From Prorocentrum cordatum (taxonomy: Eukaryota; Sar; Dinophyceae; Prorocentrales; Prorocentraceae), in NCBI GenBank assembly GCA_963575745.1, contig CAUYUJ010020717.1, positions 1-64,000 of the forward strand: a DNA stretch of 64,000 nucleotides, read 5' to 3'. The notes beneath the pieces are model-generated. The model was not told the DNA's origin. It was given only the letters and a program-made list of their open reading frames with translations, and ran no database searches. Every line of letters begins with the position of its first letter. Positions within the stretch are counted from its first letter, which is position 1. Positions 42,917-54,240 of this stretch are shown here, piece after piece. The position numbers were made by a program, and so were the translations under genes.

Positions 42917-43305
42917 AGAAGGGCATGCGGCCGCTTACAGCCTGGAAGGACACGCAGTCGCAAACGCGGGCCTGTGAGCGTGGGCTTCCAGAAATCTCAG
43001 CCGCATCCTTCGCGTGGATGAGGTCAAGCCGTAGGTCTTTTGCGATGGGCCCTGGAGCCCGAAACGGACCCCCTGAGGCACAATCGGGCACCCGCTTTTC
43101 GGAGCTGGGTCTTTAGAACCTCCGAGGCCCCCTTGAAATCGTCCCCCACCCCTCACAGACCCGCGTCCCCCACAGAGCACCCTCCTCCTCGTCTTCCCTA
43201 CGCATCCTCTATCCCACTCGTCTCCAACGGGCCCAAATAGAACCTGTTACAACAATACAACAATCCTCTGAGAGCGGATGACATCTGAAGAAATCCGCCC
43301 CCGAA
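42917..43305. other. No gene recognised
   Basis: Unique-looking bridge between the CTC and CAT arrays, no supported frame. Confidence 0.4.
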
Positions 43306-44715
43306 AGCATCGTCGTCGTCATATCCTCATCATCGTCCGCCCCCTCCTCATCATCATCAGCATACTCATCAACATCATCAGAATTAGCATCATCATCAAT
43401 AGCAGCATCATCCCCGCCAGCATTGACTTTATCATCAGCAGCATCAGCACCACCATCATCATCAGCATCGCAAACATGACAAACTGCATCAGCATCATCA
43501 ACATCATCGGCATAAGCATCCTGAACATCATTGTCACCATCATAAGCAACAGCGCCATCTTCATAATCAGCAGCATCATCAACAAGATCGTCGTCGTCAT
43601 CGTCGTCGTCATCCGCATCCACCGCAGCTTCCTCATCGCCGTCATCCTCAACAAAATGAAACACCTCACCAAACCATCACCAACACCGCCAACCCCATCA
43701 CCCACTCATAATCGTCGTCGTGATGATCATCAGTATCATCAGCAGCAGCATCAGAAGTAACAGCACCATCATCAGCATCATCATCATCATCGTCATCATC
43801 AGCAGCAGCATCATCATCACCAGCATCGTGATCATCATCATCAGCAGCAGCATCAGCTGCATCATCTTCATCAGCAGACGCGTCATCAGCGTCATCATCA
43901 GCAGCATCAGCATCATCATCCTAGTCAGCATCATCGGCATCATCGCCATGAGCATTGCCATCCACGAGCAACAGCGCCACCATCGTCATCATCGTCATCA
44001 GCATCAGCAGTGTCAGCATCATCCTCGACACACTCATCAGAAACCCCATCAACGTGAGAATCGCTGTCCTCTCCTCATCGTCGGCATCCACAGCACCGTA
44101 ATCAACCTCGTGATCAGCTACAGCATCATCAGCAGCAGCATCATCAGCATCATCAACATCATCATGTGCATCATCATCAGTATGATCAACATCGTCAGCA
44201 GTATCGTCACCATCGGCATCGCCATTGCCATCGTAAGCATCACCACAAACACCACCATCATCATCATCATCATCACCAGCATCAGCATCAGCATCATCAT
44301 CACCATCATCGCCAGCGCCATCATCATCCTCATCGTCATCGTCAACAACGCCATCGTCATCAGCATCAGCATCATCATCAGCATCACCAGCAGCAGCATT
44401 ACCATCGTCATTTCCATCAGCATCACAAACATCAGCAGCAGCACCGCTGGCAACTTCATCTTCAGCAGCAGCAGCTCATCATCAGCATCATGAACATCAT
44501 CAAAATCGTCATCGTCATCATCAGCGGCAGCATCGTCAGCAACGCCTCCGATACCAGCAGCAGCAGCACCATCACCATCATCAACACCAACATCATCGTT
44601 GCCGCCGTCGCCGTCGCCGTCACCATTATCGTCACCCGCATGACCATGAGTGCGATCAACCGAGTCATCATCATCATCGTCGTTGCCAGCATCCTCTGCA
44701 GCATCATTACCATCA
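43306..44715. repeat. 1.4-kb CAT/CAG trinucleotide array
   Basis: Interspersed CAT, CAG, CAC and CGT triplets kept largely in one phase. Ile/Ser, Met/Leu, Asp/Ala and His/Gln frames come from the same triplets and are not reported as genes. Confidence 0.92.
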
Positions 44716-44772
44716 AATTACCCCAGTGCGACCCTACTTAGAAGTTGGAGCCCCTAGGAAAGCAGCAGTAGT

Positions 44773-45180
44773 TGCTATGCTATGCTATGCTATGCGATGC
44801 CATGCTATGCTGCGCTATGCTATGCTATGCTATGCTATGCTACGCTATGCTACGCTGCGCTATGCTATGCTATGCTATGCGAAGCTAAGCTAAGCTATGC
44901 TATGTCATGCTGCGCTGTGCTATGCCAAGCTATGCTATGCTATGCTATGCTATGCTAAGCTGCGCTATGATATGCTACGCTATGCTATGCTGCGCTATGC
45001 TATGCTATGTTATGATATGATTGGCTATGTTATGCTATGCCATGCTGTGCTAATGCAGCGCTGCGCTATGCTAAGCTAAGATGAAGGTAAGCTAAGCTAA
45101 GACAAACTTGAGCTAAGATGAAGCTAAGCTAAGCTAAGATGAAATAAGCTAAGCTAAGATAAGATAAGCAACGCTCAGCT
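44773..45180. repeat. TATGC pentanucleotide array grading into AAGCT
   Basis: TATGC pentamers to about 45,080 with single-base variants, then TAAGC-type words mixed with AAGATGAAG. The grading suggests one array with successive variant units. Confidence 0.92.
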
Positions 45181-45307
45181 AAGGGGACGTAACTGGGGGA
45201 ACCGCGGGGCGGATACTGGGGGAACCGCCTGGGGCGAATTGCACTGCCCGGCCCTTTAAGCATACCGAATAAGAACCCTTCTGGGCAGAGCCTAGGTAGG
45301 GAATACA

Positions 45308-45584
45308 TATGATCAGCAGCATCAGCATCAGCATCAACATCCCCCTTCCCCTTCCCCAACCCCATCATCAACATCCTCGTCATCACCATCATCATCAGCA
45401 ACATCATCATCAACAACACCATCATCATCACCACCATCATCGCCACCACCAGCATCATCAACATCATCCTCATCGTCGTCGTCGCCACCACCGCCATCCT
45501 CACCATCATCAGCAGCAGCATCAGCCATATCATCAAAATCATCATTGGCAGCATCATCAGCGTCATCAGCGTCGCAGCCATCAC

Positions 45585-45650
<66 letters not shown>

Positions 45651-45690
45651 GATCATCGTCATCATCAGTAGCATCATCATCGGCATTGTC
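45308..45690. repeat. CAT/CAG array with a pure CAT core
   Basis: About 25 uninterrupted CAT triplets near 45,580-45,655, flanked by mixed CAT/CAC/CAG. Confidence 0.92.
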
Positions 45691-45699
45691 CTCCACGTT

Positions 45700-46605
45700 C
45701 CCATCCCCCTCCTCCGCCTTCTCCTGCTTCTCCTCCTCCTCCTCCTCCGTCCTCCCACCTTCCTCCCCTACACTTCCTCCCTCTTCCCCCACTCACTCGT
45801 CCAGTCTTCCTCCCCGCTCCTCCTGGAGGAGGGGCGGGAGGACGTGGGGAGCTGGAGGCGAAAGGATGGAGGCCAGCAGCCGAAGCGCGGGCACGCCCCT
45901 CCTCGGAGACGGGGGCATCGGGATGCTGCTCTTCGCCTCGGGGGGCCGCCGGCCAAACCAGCCGTTCCCTCCCCCCTGCTCTTCTCCGTCGTCCTCCCCC
46001 CCTCCCCAGCCACCCCCTCTGCCTCCCGCTCACCCTCATCCTGCTGCTGATCCTCCTCCTACTCTCTCCCCCCCGTGCTCCTTCGCCCGTCCAAGCCCCT
46101 CCTCCCTCCTGATCCTCTTCCCCCCCTCCTGCTACTCGTCCTCTTCCTCCTGCAGCTGCTGCTGCTGCTCCCTGCCGCCCCCGCTGCTCCGCCTCCTCCT
46201 CCTCCTCCTCCTCCTCATGTTGTTCCTCTTGTTTGTCATTAACCTCCTCAACCTCCTCCTCCTCCTCCTCCCCCTCCTCCTCCTCCTCGTCATTCTCCTC
46301 CTCCTCGTCATTCTCCTCCCGCATCCTGCTCATGCTCCTCCTCCTCCCTCCTCCTCCTCCTCCTCCTCTCCTCCTCCTCTCCTCCTCCTCTCGCCTCCTC
46401 CTCCTCCTCCTCGTCCCCCTCCTCTATCCTCCTCCTCCTCCTCCTCCTCCTCCTCCTCCTCCTCCTCCTCCCCTCCTCCTCCTCCTCCTCCTCCTCGTGC
46501 TCCTCCTCCTCCTCCTCCTCTTCCTCCTCCTCCTCCTCCTCCTCCTCCTCCTCCTCCTCATCCTCCTCCTCCTCCTCGTCCCCCTCCTCTATCCTCCTTC
46601 TGCTC
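45700..46605. repeat. CTC arrays around a short GC-rich segment
   Basis: CTC-type repeats at about 45,705-45,815 and 46,190-46,605, with sequence of mixed composition between and no recognised gene. Confidence 0.85.
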
Positions 46606-47125
46606 GTTGCACACCAGGGTTGCCTCCCTTCAGAGAGCGGGGCTACCTTACAAAAGCGACGGGCATGAGGCCAGAGAGGTCTCCCCTGCCGCCTGGCGGG
46701 CAACCCCAATAGCCACCCGCGGACCCAGGCAGTGCCCTGTGCGCCTCCTCGCCCTCCCCCCGCTCCCCTCTAACCTCGCCCCCTCCCCCCCTCCCCTCGG
46801 GAGGCAACAGAGAGGCGAGAGCGACAAACGTGGGAAAGTGGCTGAGGGGAGGAGCAGAGGAGCGAGGAGCGAGCAGAGGCACGAGCGCGAGGAGGGGGGA
46901 GCGGCGAGGGAACGACGGAGCCGCCAAGGACGGCGATAGGAAGGGCGGAGCAGCACAGAACCGGACGTCGGTGCTGCTCGCCGCGGGGCGCTGCGCTGAG
47001 CGTGCTCCCTCCGCCGCGCGAGGGCCGCAGCCCAGGAGCTCTGCAGCGCAGGCCTGGAGCATCACTGAAGGCGCGGCCCCGACCAGGAGCAGACCCAGGG
47101 TCGACCGCACGCAAGAGTGACCCTA
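46606..47125. other. No gene recognised
   Basis: GC-rich stretch between two CTC arrays; no domain in any frame. Confidence 0.4.
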
Positions 47126-47668
47126 GGCACGTGTGGCCTCCTCCTCCTCCTCCTCCGCCTCTTTCTCCTCGTCTTCCTCCTCTTCCTCCTCCTCCTCCTC
47201 CTCCTCCTCCTCCTCCTCCTCCTCCTCCTCCTCCTCCTCCTCATCCTCCCCTCCACCCTCCTCCTCCTCCTCCTCCTCCTCCTCCTCCTCCTCCTCCTCC
47301 TCCTCCTCCTCCTCCTCTCCTCCTCTTACTCCTCGTCTTCCTCCTCTTCTCCTCCTCCTCCTCCTCCTCTCCTTCCTCCTCCCTCCTCTTTCTACTTGTT
47401 CTTCCTCCTCCCTCGTCTCCTCCTCCTCGTCCTCCTCCTCCTCCTTCTCGTCTTCTCCTCCCCTCCTCCTCCTCCTCCTCCACCCTCCTCCTCGTGCTCC
47501 TCCTCCTCCTCCTCCTCCTCCTCCTCCCTCCTCCTCCTCCTCCTCCCCTCCTCCTCTCCTCCTCCTCCTCCTCCTCCTCCTCCTCCCTCCTCCTCCTCCT
47601 CATCCTCCGCCTCCTCCTCCTCCTCCTCCTCCTCCTCCTCCTCCTCCTCATCCTCCTCCTCCCTCTTG
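47126..47668. repeat. CTC array, over 500 bp
   Basis: CTC triplets with brief CTCC phase slips, plus strand almost all pyrimidine. Confidence 0.92.
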
Positions 47669-48639
47669 CACGCCGAACAATTGGCCGTGCGGTTGCCCCG
47701 AACTGCCACACGCTGGAGCGGACTGCCTCTGCCTCGCCGCCGACGGAAAAAAGTGCACAGTTGAGGCCCGACCACAAGAAACCTTCCACAAGAAACCCAA
47801 GACCCCAGGACGTCCATGGATTGTCGGTGTGGGAACATCGCTGTCTCCATCACCAAACCCTCGAAATCCAAGAAACCAAGGGCACCCTGCGGGCGAGCAG
47901 GGTGTTTCTTGACATGGGCCTCCACTGTAGCCTCGTGGATGCCACGACAATGGACACCGTAACAGTCCACCATCGAATTAAAAATGTGTTAAACATGTTT
48001 GAAACATGTCCTGCAAGTGCTGTAAACATGCCTTTACAGGCGTAAGACATGTTGAACACATGTTTAGGCATCTGGGAATTATTTGTCAACACGCTTCCTC
48101 TGCATTGATCGTCGTCCATTACTGTAGCCGACGGGGAGGGCGGGCACCACGAGCCCGTCCAACCAACTTGTGGCAATGAGGCGCTGCCTTGGTCACCTGG
48201 AACGGCGATCAGAGTATGCAATGCCTTGTGGCTAATGCCATGATGCGTTCTTAGCAGGGATCGCCGTACAGATTCCCACCAGTCCTCTGAGCAAAAGTGG
48301 ATTAAGTAATTCGTGGTGTCCTCTTCCAAACACCTTCTTCGATTCGGGGAGGAGTACCCGCCCCCCATCTTCTCCCTTGGTATTGTTTGGGGGCGTCCCG
48401 CGAGGGGATAGAGCGTCCAAGATGGCCCAAGAGGGCTCCAAGAGGGCACCCGATGCTCGGCGACGTATCAATATGGCTTCCGCCATATACCTCCAAGAGG
48501 CCCGACGAGGGCCACAAGACGGTTCCAAGTGCCCTCGGAGCCCCCTCTGGACACCCCCCCATAAGCCAACATCCTTCAAACACCTGAAGAACAACGATGC
48601 TGTGTGTCTTCTCGCCTGTTCGCTTCCGATGCGTCAATG
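47669..48639. other. No gene recognised; contains an ACATGT-rich inverted repeat
   Basis: Around 47,985-48,062 TTAAACATGTTTGAAACATG pairs imperfectly with GACATGTTGAACACATGTTT, with GCCTTTACAGGC in the loop. The rest has no supported frame. Confidence 0.45.
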
Positions 48640-48880
48640 GGGCCTCAAGGCAGGAGAGGCCAGAATCGAACTGACAAGTCGAATCGGCGAGCTAAATCAA
48701 TCGAATCGGCGGAAATCGGCAGCCGAGTCGGAAAAAGTCGAATCGGCGGAAATCGACAGGCTAGTATGCCTCCAAATAGAAATCAGAACCCACATCGGAA
48801 CCCCGGTCGAATCGAACCGGAATCGGAGGCCGTCGACATCGAATCGAATCGAGCCGGAGGAGTCGAAACGAGCCCTGCCA
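48640..48880. repeat. Dispersed GAATCG-rich repeat D, copy 2
   Basis: Partner of 35,320-35,552 in the same orientation, somewhat diverged. Confidence 0.75.
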
Positions 48881-49475
48881 AGGTGGCCCCAAGGTGGCCC
48901 CACGGTGGCCCCACGGGAGGCCCAAGAGGGGCACACGAGGCCCCCGACGCGGCGCCAAGGGCGCCTACGATCGGACCAAGGGCGCCCCAAGAGCGCCCCA
49001 CGAGGCAAGTGAGATGGCCCTATGGGGGGGAGGCAGATCGAGGACCCCCCACCCATCCTCTGATCGATAGCCTCCAAGATGGCCCCCAGAGGCCTCCCAG
49101 GGCCCCCAGAAGGGCTCCAAGAGAGCCCCAAGAGGGCCCCAATACCACCCAACAGAGCCCCAAGAGGACCCGAAGGTCCACCAAAAAGAGTCCCAAGAGG
49201 GCTCCAAGAGGCGATGTTGAGGGCTGTGGCCTCGTCCTCGTCCTCCTCCTACTCCTCGTCTTCCTCCTCCTCGTCGTCCTTGCCGCCCTCTTCGTCTTCC
49301 GTTGCCTGCTGCTCCTCTTCCTCGTCGCGGTGGTCGTGGTCGTGGTGGTGGTCGTGGTCGTGGTCGTCGACGACGTCGTCGTCGTCCGTCGTCATCGTCG
49401 TCGTCGTCGTCTTCCTCCTCCTCCTCCTCCTCCTCCTCCTCCTCCTCCTCCTCCTCCTCCTCCCCTCGCTCCCCC
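48881..49475. repeat. CCAAGAGGGC-type minisatellite, then CTC/GTC array
   Basis: Degenerate repeats of about 12 bp (CCAAGAGGGCCCC and GGTGGCCCCA words) to about 49,212, followed by CTC and GTC/GTG triplets to 49,475. Confidence 0.75.
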
Positions 49476-50822
49476 GCGGGCCCCAGGATTACCCGAAGAG
49501 GCCCTCGCCCCCCACGGGCCCCAGGATTACCCTTGCTCCCAAAGATCTCTCTGTTCATCCTGGTTGCCCTTTTCCAGCCAGCTCTCATGGGCAACGTTTC
49601 TCAACGGGCTGGTGGGGATACGCGAAGCCTGAAGGACTTGGGACATTCCGTCACGTACTGCTTGCCGACGATGGCAACTTAGGAGTCGCGTTTGCAACCA
49701 AACTGCCCGTGATTCCAACGTGTCCAACACACGAGTTGATGCACTCGCCATCCGATGCGGAATGCGCGATAAGATCTGTCGGCACGAGAACACACGGGCA
49801 AGAAACTTGCCAGGCACAGCACCAAGCAGCAACATCTCGGTTGAGTCGTTGGGTTCAAATTTAAACTGGGATTCCGCCCTAGCTGGGCTCCGCTGGGACG
49901 AGGTTGCGTCTGGTCAGGTAAAAAAGCAATGGTGGCGGTGGTGGCTGTCTGTGAGTGTCATGCGCGTCGGCGCGGCCCTGGAATCTTCGGATCTTGAGCG
50001 CTGTTCTGAGGCGGGCTTCCATAACCTTCCATCGTGTTCACGGAACGTGGCTTCGCGGCGCAACCGCTCGGATCCCATTTCGCGGCGATGGCTTCCGTTG
50101 GATGCATGACGGAGTTCTGGCCACTCCGTACAGTGGTCGACACGGCGGCGATGATGCAGCTGGCTGCTTTTTTTGCTCGGGGCACCTGCTCGGGGCTGGC
50201 TGCGCCGACTCCAACCCTGCCTGTGCCTGCCGAATCACAAGCCTGGCAGGCTGCGGCCCGCGCTGGCCGCGACCGCCCGTCGCGACCGCGACCGCCGCCG
50301 CCTCGACCGCATCCGCGGCCGCTACCGCAGCTGCTAGCAAGAACTCGCGTAGAGGATGGTGCGTGGTGCAGTCGAAACCAAGACGACGCCCCCCAGTGTA
50401 GTGACTTGAGCGGCGTCGATGTCCATCGGCATTACACACAGTTGTCCAGCCTTGCGATGCGCAGCGCCACGCGCATGAGGTGCAGCGAACAGCTGGAGGC
50501 ACGCATTCCCGCACAAAGCCAAGCAATGTGCCCGCAGTCGGGTTAACCGAAGGCCAACTGAAACCAAACTCGTGCACGAGTGACCATACGATATGATCGC
50601 AGTCGAGCCTTCTGTGACGGACCTGGGAACGTGTTGTTGGGGAAACTCCAAAAGAAATGGACCCGACCCTTCGTGCGCAAGGATCCATGGAAAAAGGTCC
50701 ACTCTCCCGGCAGCCGAGCATTTAGTGAACGCGGCGGAAGATGTTCAAGACCTTCCACTTGAAAACTGTCCTGTCAAGAAAACAATACGCACACGGCCAA
50801 AATCATACGTTGCACTCAGCAG
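49476..50822. other. No gene recognised
   Basis: Mixed-composition sequence downstream of the methyltransferase gene. Overlapping frames on both strands (for example 50,038-50,721 minus and 50,034-50,546 plus) show no domain, so none is called. A composition test could change this. Confidence 0.4.
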
Positions 50823-51755
50823 TCAACTCGGCCTGTCAGACTCAGCAAGCAGCTCACATACTTGATCTGGCAGCCTTCCTGGCTGCGGTTCGCCCAACTT
50901 CTCATCCTGACGAGGTGCATCGGCAGGAGACGTGACCACCTTGTGGACATGCCACGACTGGTCTAACTTCCATGTGGCGGGTCCCATAATCTTCCCAAGG
51001 CTGACGAATCTGTCGTCTATGGTTTGCAGCAACTGGAAGCAAACGACCAGAGCACCAGGCCTCAGAGAGTCACCGAGATGTCTCGCCATCATCCGCACGA
51101 GCTCCTGTGGGAACATCACGGAGTTCGAGAAGACAAAATCTGCATCTGCCACGTCAATCTCCGCGAGGTTCCCTTTGATCTGCCGCATCGAGCCGCCCGT
51201 CAAGGGTGGTCTCAGCTGTGGTGTGTGCCGCACTGCCTCCAGAGCCCTGCAGGCGCTCTGCCACCTCTGCGAAACCAGCTCGATGCCGGTGGCGTGCAGG
51301 CCCCACAGCCAGGCGATCATTGTGGCCTTGCCCGTGCCGCTGCCAAGGTCGTAAAATCGCTGACCGGGCTGCGCACCCAGATGGTGCAGCATGCCAAGCG
51401 TCCCGATGTTCAGCATCTCTCCATACACGGCAGCCGCCTTGTCTCCAAGGGCACTGGCGACTTCCTGCTGCGCTTCGGATCTGCTCTCAAGCGTTGGCGC
51501 GCGCACCACCGAGGAATTGCTGAAGATCTTGTCAAGCTCATCCAGCATGGGCTCCCACCTGGAGCCAAAATCAGGAACGTCGGGCAGCGGCAAAGCGTCC
51601 CATTTGCTGGTCAGCACCTCAAACGCCGTCGGCGTCTTCGGTGGCGGCCGACCTGCGGCAGCGCTGCAGGCCGCGCCCTCTAGGGGGAACACGTCCGAAG
51701 GAGGCGCCGTGGCAAGGCACAGCGGCGCCGAGAGCGTCAAGAGCCGCCACCTCAT
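50823..51755 (-). CDS. DOT1-like class I SAM-dependent methyltransferase
   Basis: 310 residues, intronless. The catalytic region matches the DOT1 plan: YGE at 111-113, then motif I as YDLGSGTGK (135-143) for SAM binding, GIEL (157-160) as the acidic second strand, and DADFVFSNSVMF (204-215) where DOT1 proteins have the Asn-containing active-site loop, followed by LRPGALVVCF (231-240). DOT1 proteins methylate a histone lysine outside the tail; relatives of unknown substrate also exist, so the target is open. The ATG chosen gives an N-terminus MRWRLLTLSAPLCLA, which looks like a secretory or transit signal. The frame opens 26 codons upstream at another Met (51,831-51,833), which would hide that signal. 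If the signal is real, a histone substrate is unlikely. No leader relic or clear acceptor is seen upstream. Confidence 0.82.
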   Translation of the reverse strand: MRWRLLTLSAPLCLATAPPSDVFPLEGAACSAAAGRPPPKTPTAFEVLTSKWDALPLPDVPDFGSRWEPMLDELDKIFSNSSVVRAPTLESRSEAQQEVASALGDKAAAVYGEMLNIGTLGMLHHLGAQPGQRFYDLGSGTGKATMIAWLWGLHATGIELVSQRWQSACRALEAVRHTPQLRPPLTGGSMRQIKGNLAEIDVADADFVFSNSVMFPQELVRMMARHLGDSLRPGALVVCFQLLQTIDDRFVSLGKIMGPATWKLDQSWHVHKVVTSPADAPRQDEKLGEPQPGRLPDQVCELLAESDRPS

Positions 51756-51833
51756 AGCACCATGGCGGAGAGGTCGGGAGAAGCTATAGCGGCAGGTTCG
51801 TGTCGTGCCGACTTCGGCGTAGGTCACTGACAC

Positions 51834-53034
51834 CGCAGGGATCGTCCAACCTGGACCGATCGGCCGTTTCCGACACGGCAGACCGCTCAGCCTCGACCGA
51901 TTCTGGGTCGCCGGCGGCGTTCAACCTTAAACGCCCGCGCTGGGGTCGCCGCTGGTCGACACGACACGAACCTACCGTAATATGATGCGCGCTTGAGCCA
52001 CACTCTACATGCGCCTCGAAGACGACTCTCGTCATGCCGAAACCGCGAAATGAGTACTTCGGCCAAGATGCCATGCTCTGGCACTTTACCACCAGCAATA
52101 ACCATCATCCGGGGCATCGCACCTGCAACGATTACACTAAGTGACAATGGCTTCCAAACATGGCATAAGTTCTGCGATTTACTCTGTGAATTCGACACGG
52201 TCTGTTCCAATGGAATCCGTAGTATTGAGAATAACTTCGAGCTGATACAACATAAAATGCAACAGCAACTTCCTAAGCTTGGTTCCAATACCGCTGACCC
52301 TTGCAACGTCGGTAGGGTGAACTAGTGGCAAAACTGGAGAGACAAGGGCTGGGGCCAAAGAATTGCGGCGCTCCATGTGGGCTTTCTTACGCCGGCCGCT
52401 CATCCAAACCAGGGCGCGCAGAACTCCCTGGGCCACATCGGCGTCAGCCAGGAGTTCTCCAGGCGCTCGTCTGGTCTCCTGGGGGCTATCAGAGCCGTGT
52501 TCGGGTGTTCCAGGAACCCGGAGCGGCCGTGGGAGCCAAGGAAAGCGCCACGATTTGGAAAAAACGCAACGACAGCATCCGAGGGCGGAGCGTGTTGAAC
52601 ACCAGAGGGTGTTGTTTTGCGTTGGGGCTCGCTCGGTTTGCGTTGGGGCTCTCCCGGGTGCTGCTTCCCACCTTGCCGGAAGCTTCTCCGGTGAGCCGGC
52701 CCTCGGCGCTCGAGGCGCTCGAGGAAGCCTCTCGGGGATGCCAGCGATGAAGGGGCCATAGGACACACAAATAAATGCACACAAATAAAGATATTCCCCA
52801 TATTTTTTCCATATTTTCTGGGTTTCTGTCTTCCCCCCCACTCCCCATATTTTTGCATATTTTCCTGGGAGTCGACGATTAATTGTGTCTGTGTGTTTCT
52901 TTCCCTCCTGAAGCGAGTTTCTCCGACCTCCTGGGGGCTCTCCTGGGGCCCACGTTCTCCTCCAATCTCGGATGGGCTCTGGGACGCTCTGGGCATCTTG
53001 GGCCAGCTTCCACAGCGCGCGGCCGGGCAACTTC
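51834..53034. other. No gene recognised
   Basis: A 290-codon frame on the minus strand (52,179-53,051) is open but has no recognisable domain and is overlapped by several other frames; it is probably chance in GC-rich DNA. An AT-rich stretch with CATATTTT words lies at about 52,760-52,890. Confidence 0.4.
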
Positions 53035-53035
53035 T

Positions 53036-53226
53036 CCGAAGGGGCACACACCCTGCGAAATGCTTAAGAAATCATGGGTTAAGAAACTCAGAGTCTCAGA
53101 ATTTGAGAATAAAAACCCAGAACTTCTATCAAAATCTTAGGATCCACATCGAAACATTAAGAATCATCGAGACTCTCGCCGAAAACTTAGGTTTTCTTAA
53201 GCATCGCCTAGGGTGTACCCCTTCCG
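53036..53226. mobile_element. Inverted-repeat element, TGCTTAAGAAA type
   Basis: Imperfect terminal arms of about 35 bp: CCGAAGGGGCACACCCTGCG then AATGCTTAAGAAA on the left, TTTCTTAAGCATCGCC then TAGGGTGTACCCCTTCCGG on the right. The inner 11 bp TGCTTAAGAAA / TTTCTTAAGCA are perfect. The interior is AT-richer. No target duplication was found. Confidence 0.6.
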
Positions 53227-53307
53227 GGGGCCCTGAGATCCGACGCCGCGGACGAGACCGCTTCTTATCATTCGCGATCACGAGCGTGATCGGGGGAGAA
53301 AGGGGGG

Positions 53308-53494
53308 TCGGGCGAAAGGGGGGGATAGCAAAGGGGGGGTTTGAGAATCAGCTCACGTAGCTGATTTTCCAGGCGCCTCCCGGCGCCGGGGGGCGGCCAT
53401 GTATCGAGGAATGGGCCCCTCGGCGGGGCCGAAACCAGCTGCACGCAGCAAATTTCGTAACCCCCCCTTTCCCAATCCCCCCCTTTCGCCCGCC
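53308..53494. mobile_element. Inverted-repeat element with G-run arms
   Basis: Left arm TCGGGCGAAAGGGGGGG then AAAGGGGGGGTT; right arm AACCCCCCCTTT then CCCCCCCTTTCGCCCG. The arms pair over about 35-40 bp. A short palindrome TCAGCT-CACGT-AGCTGA sits inside the left part. The border is uncertain because G-runs are common here. Confidence 0.55.
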
Positions 53495-53499
53495 CCGAG

Positions 53500-54240
53500 A
53501 GAAGGGGGGGGGGTCGCTCCCCCCCGGTCACAGCACGGCGGGGGGCCGCCGGAAGTCTTGGGACATCCTCGGCGGATCCGTGGGACATCTCTGTGCAGAC
53601 GTGGGCAAACTGGCGCGACGTGATCCGTGGGAGGGGGGGGGCGGGCAGGGAGAGGTCCGATCGCGGCCTCGATCGCCCCGGCCTTGAAAACAAGAAACAG
53701 GTTCCTACTGGCGTCACAGAATCCCCACCAGAGGCTTCGACCCCGGCCCCTCCCGCGACAAGTTTTACACGGGATTGCTCCGCAAGGGCCCCAGGGCCAC
53801 AAAGCACGGCGAACCCACCGATGCCAACAAAAACTACGGCGCCCCAGGTTTCAGGGGTGTACCGCCGAAAGTATGATCAAGAAAAGGGACCACTTATATC
53901 CAACAGATCTGGGCAAGCTTCTCGAAAGTTGCTTGAAGCAAACCTGGGCCAGTTTCTGTCGTGGACGCTGGAGGGGCGAACGCTCTCAAAAAACTGGGCC
54001 AGCTTCCCGACAAGCTGGTTAGGAAACGCTGGCCCAGCTTTTCGGAAGGAGGTTTCTTAATCAGCGGGTTTACTGTTCGGCAGGATCATGTCGCAATGAC
54101 GTCCGCATTTGTCTCTGACACAGTGTGGGTCGTTCAACCTTGAACGATGCGGCTATCCGACAGCACCGACCGTTCGGTATCGGCCGTTTCTGGGCCAATC
54201 GAGGTGTCCAAATATCCGAGAGAGCGTGATCCACCGCGGC
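53500..54240. other. No gene recognised
   Basis: Frames on both strands (for example 53,593-54,060 plus) show no domain. Nothing else seen. Confidence 0.4.

Noticed and set aside
43306-44715. His/Gln-rich, Ile/Ser-rich and Met/Leu-rich frames of up to 257 codons
   Set aside because: Translations of CAT/CAG repeats in different phases; none keeps a non-repeat domain.
52179-53051. A 290-codon open frame on the minus strand
   Set aside because: No recognisable domain, several overlapping frames, and it crosses an AT-rich and an inverted-repeat region.
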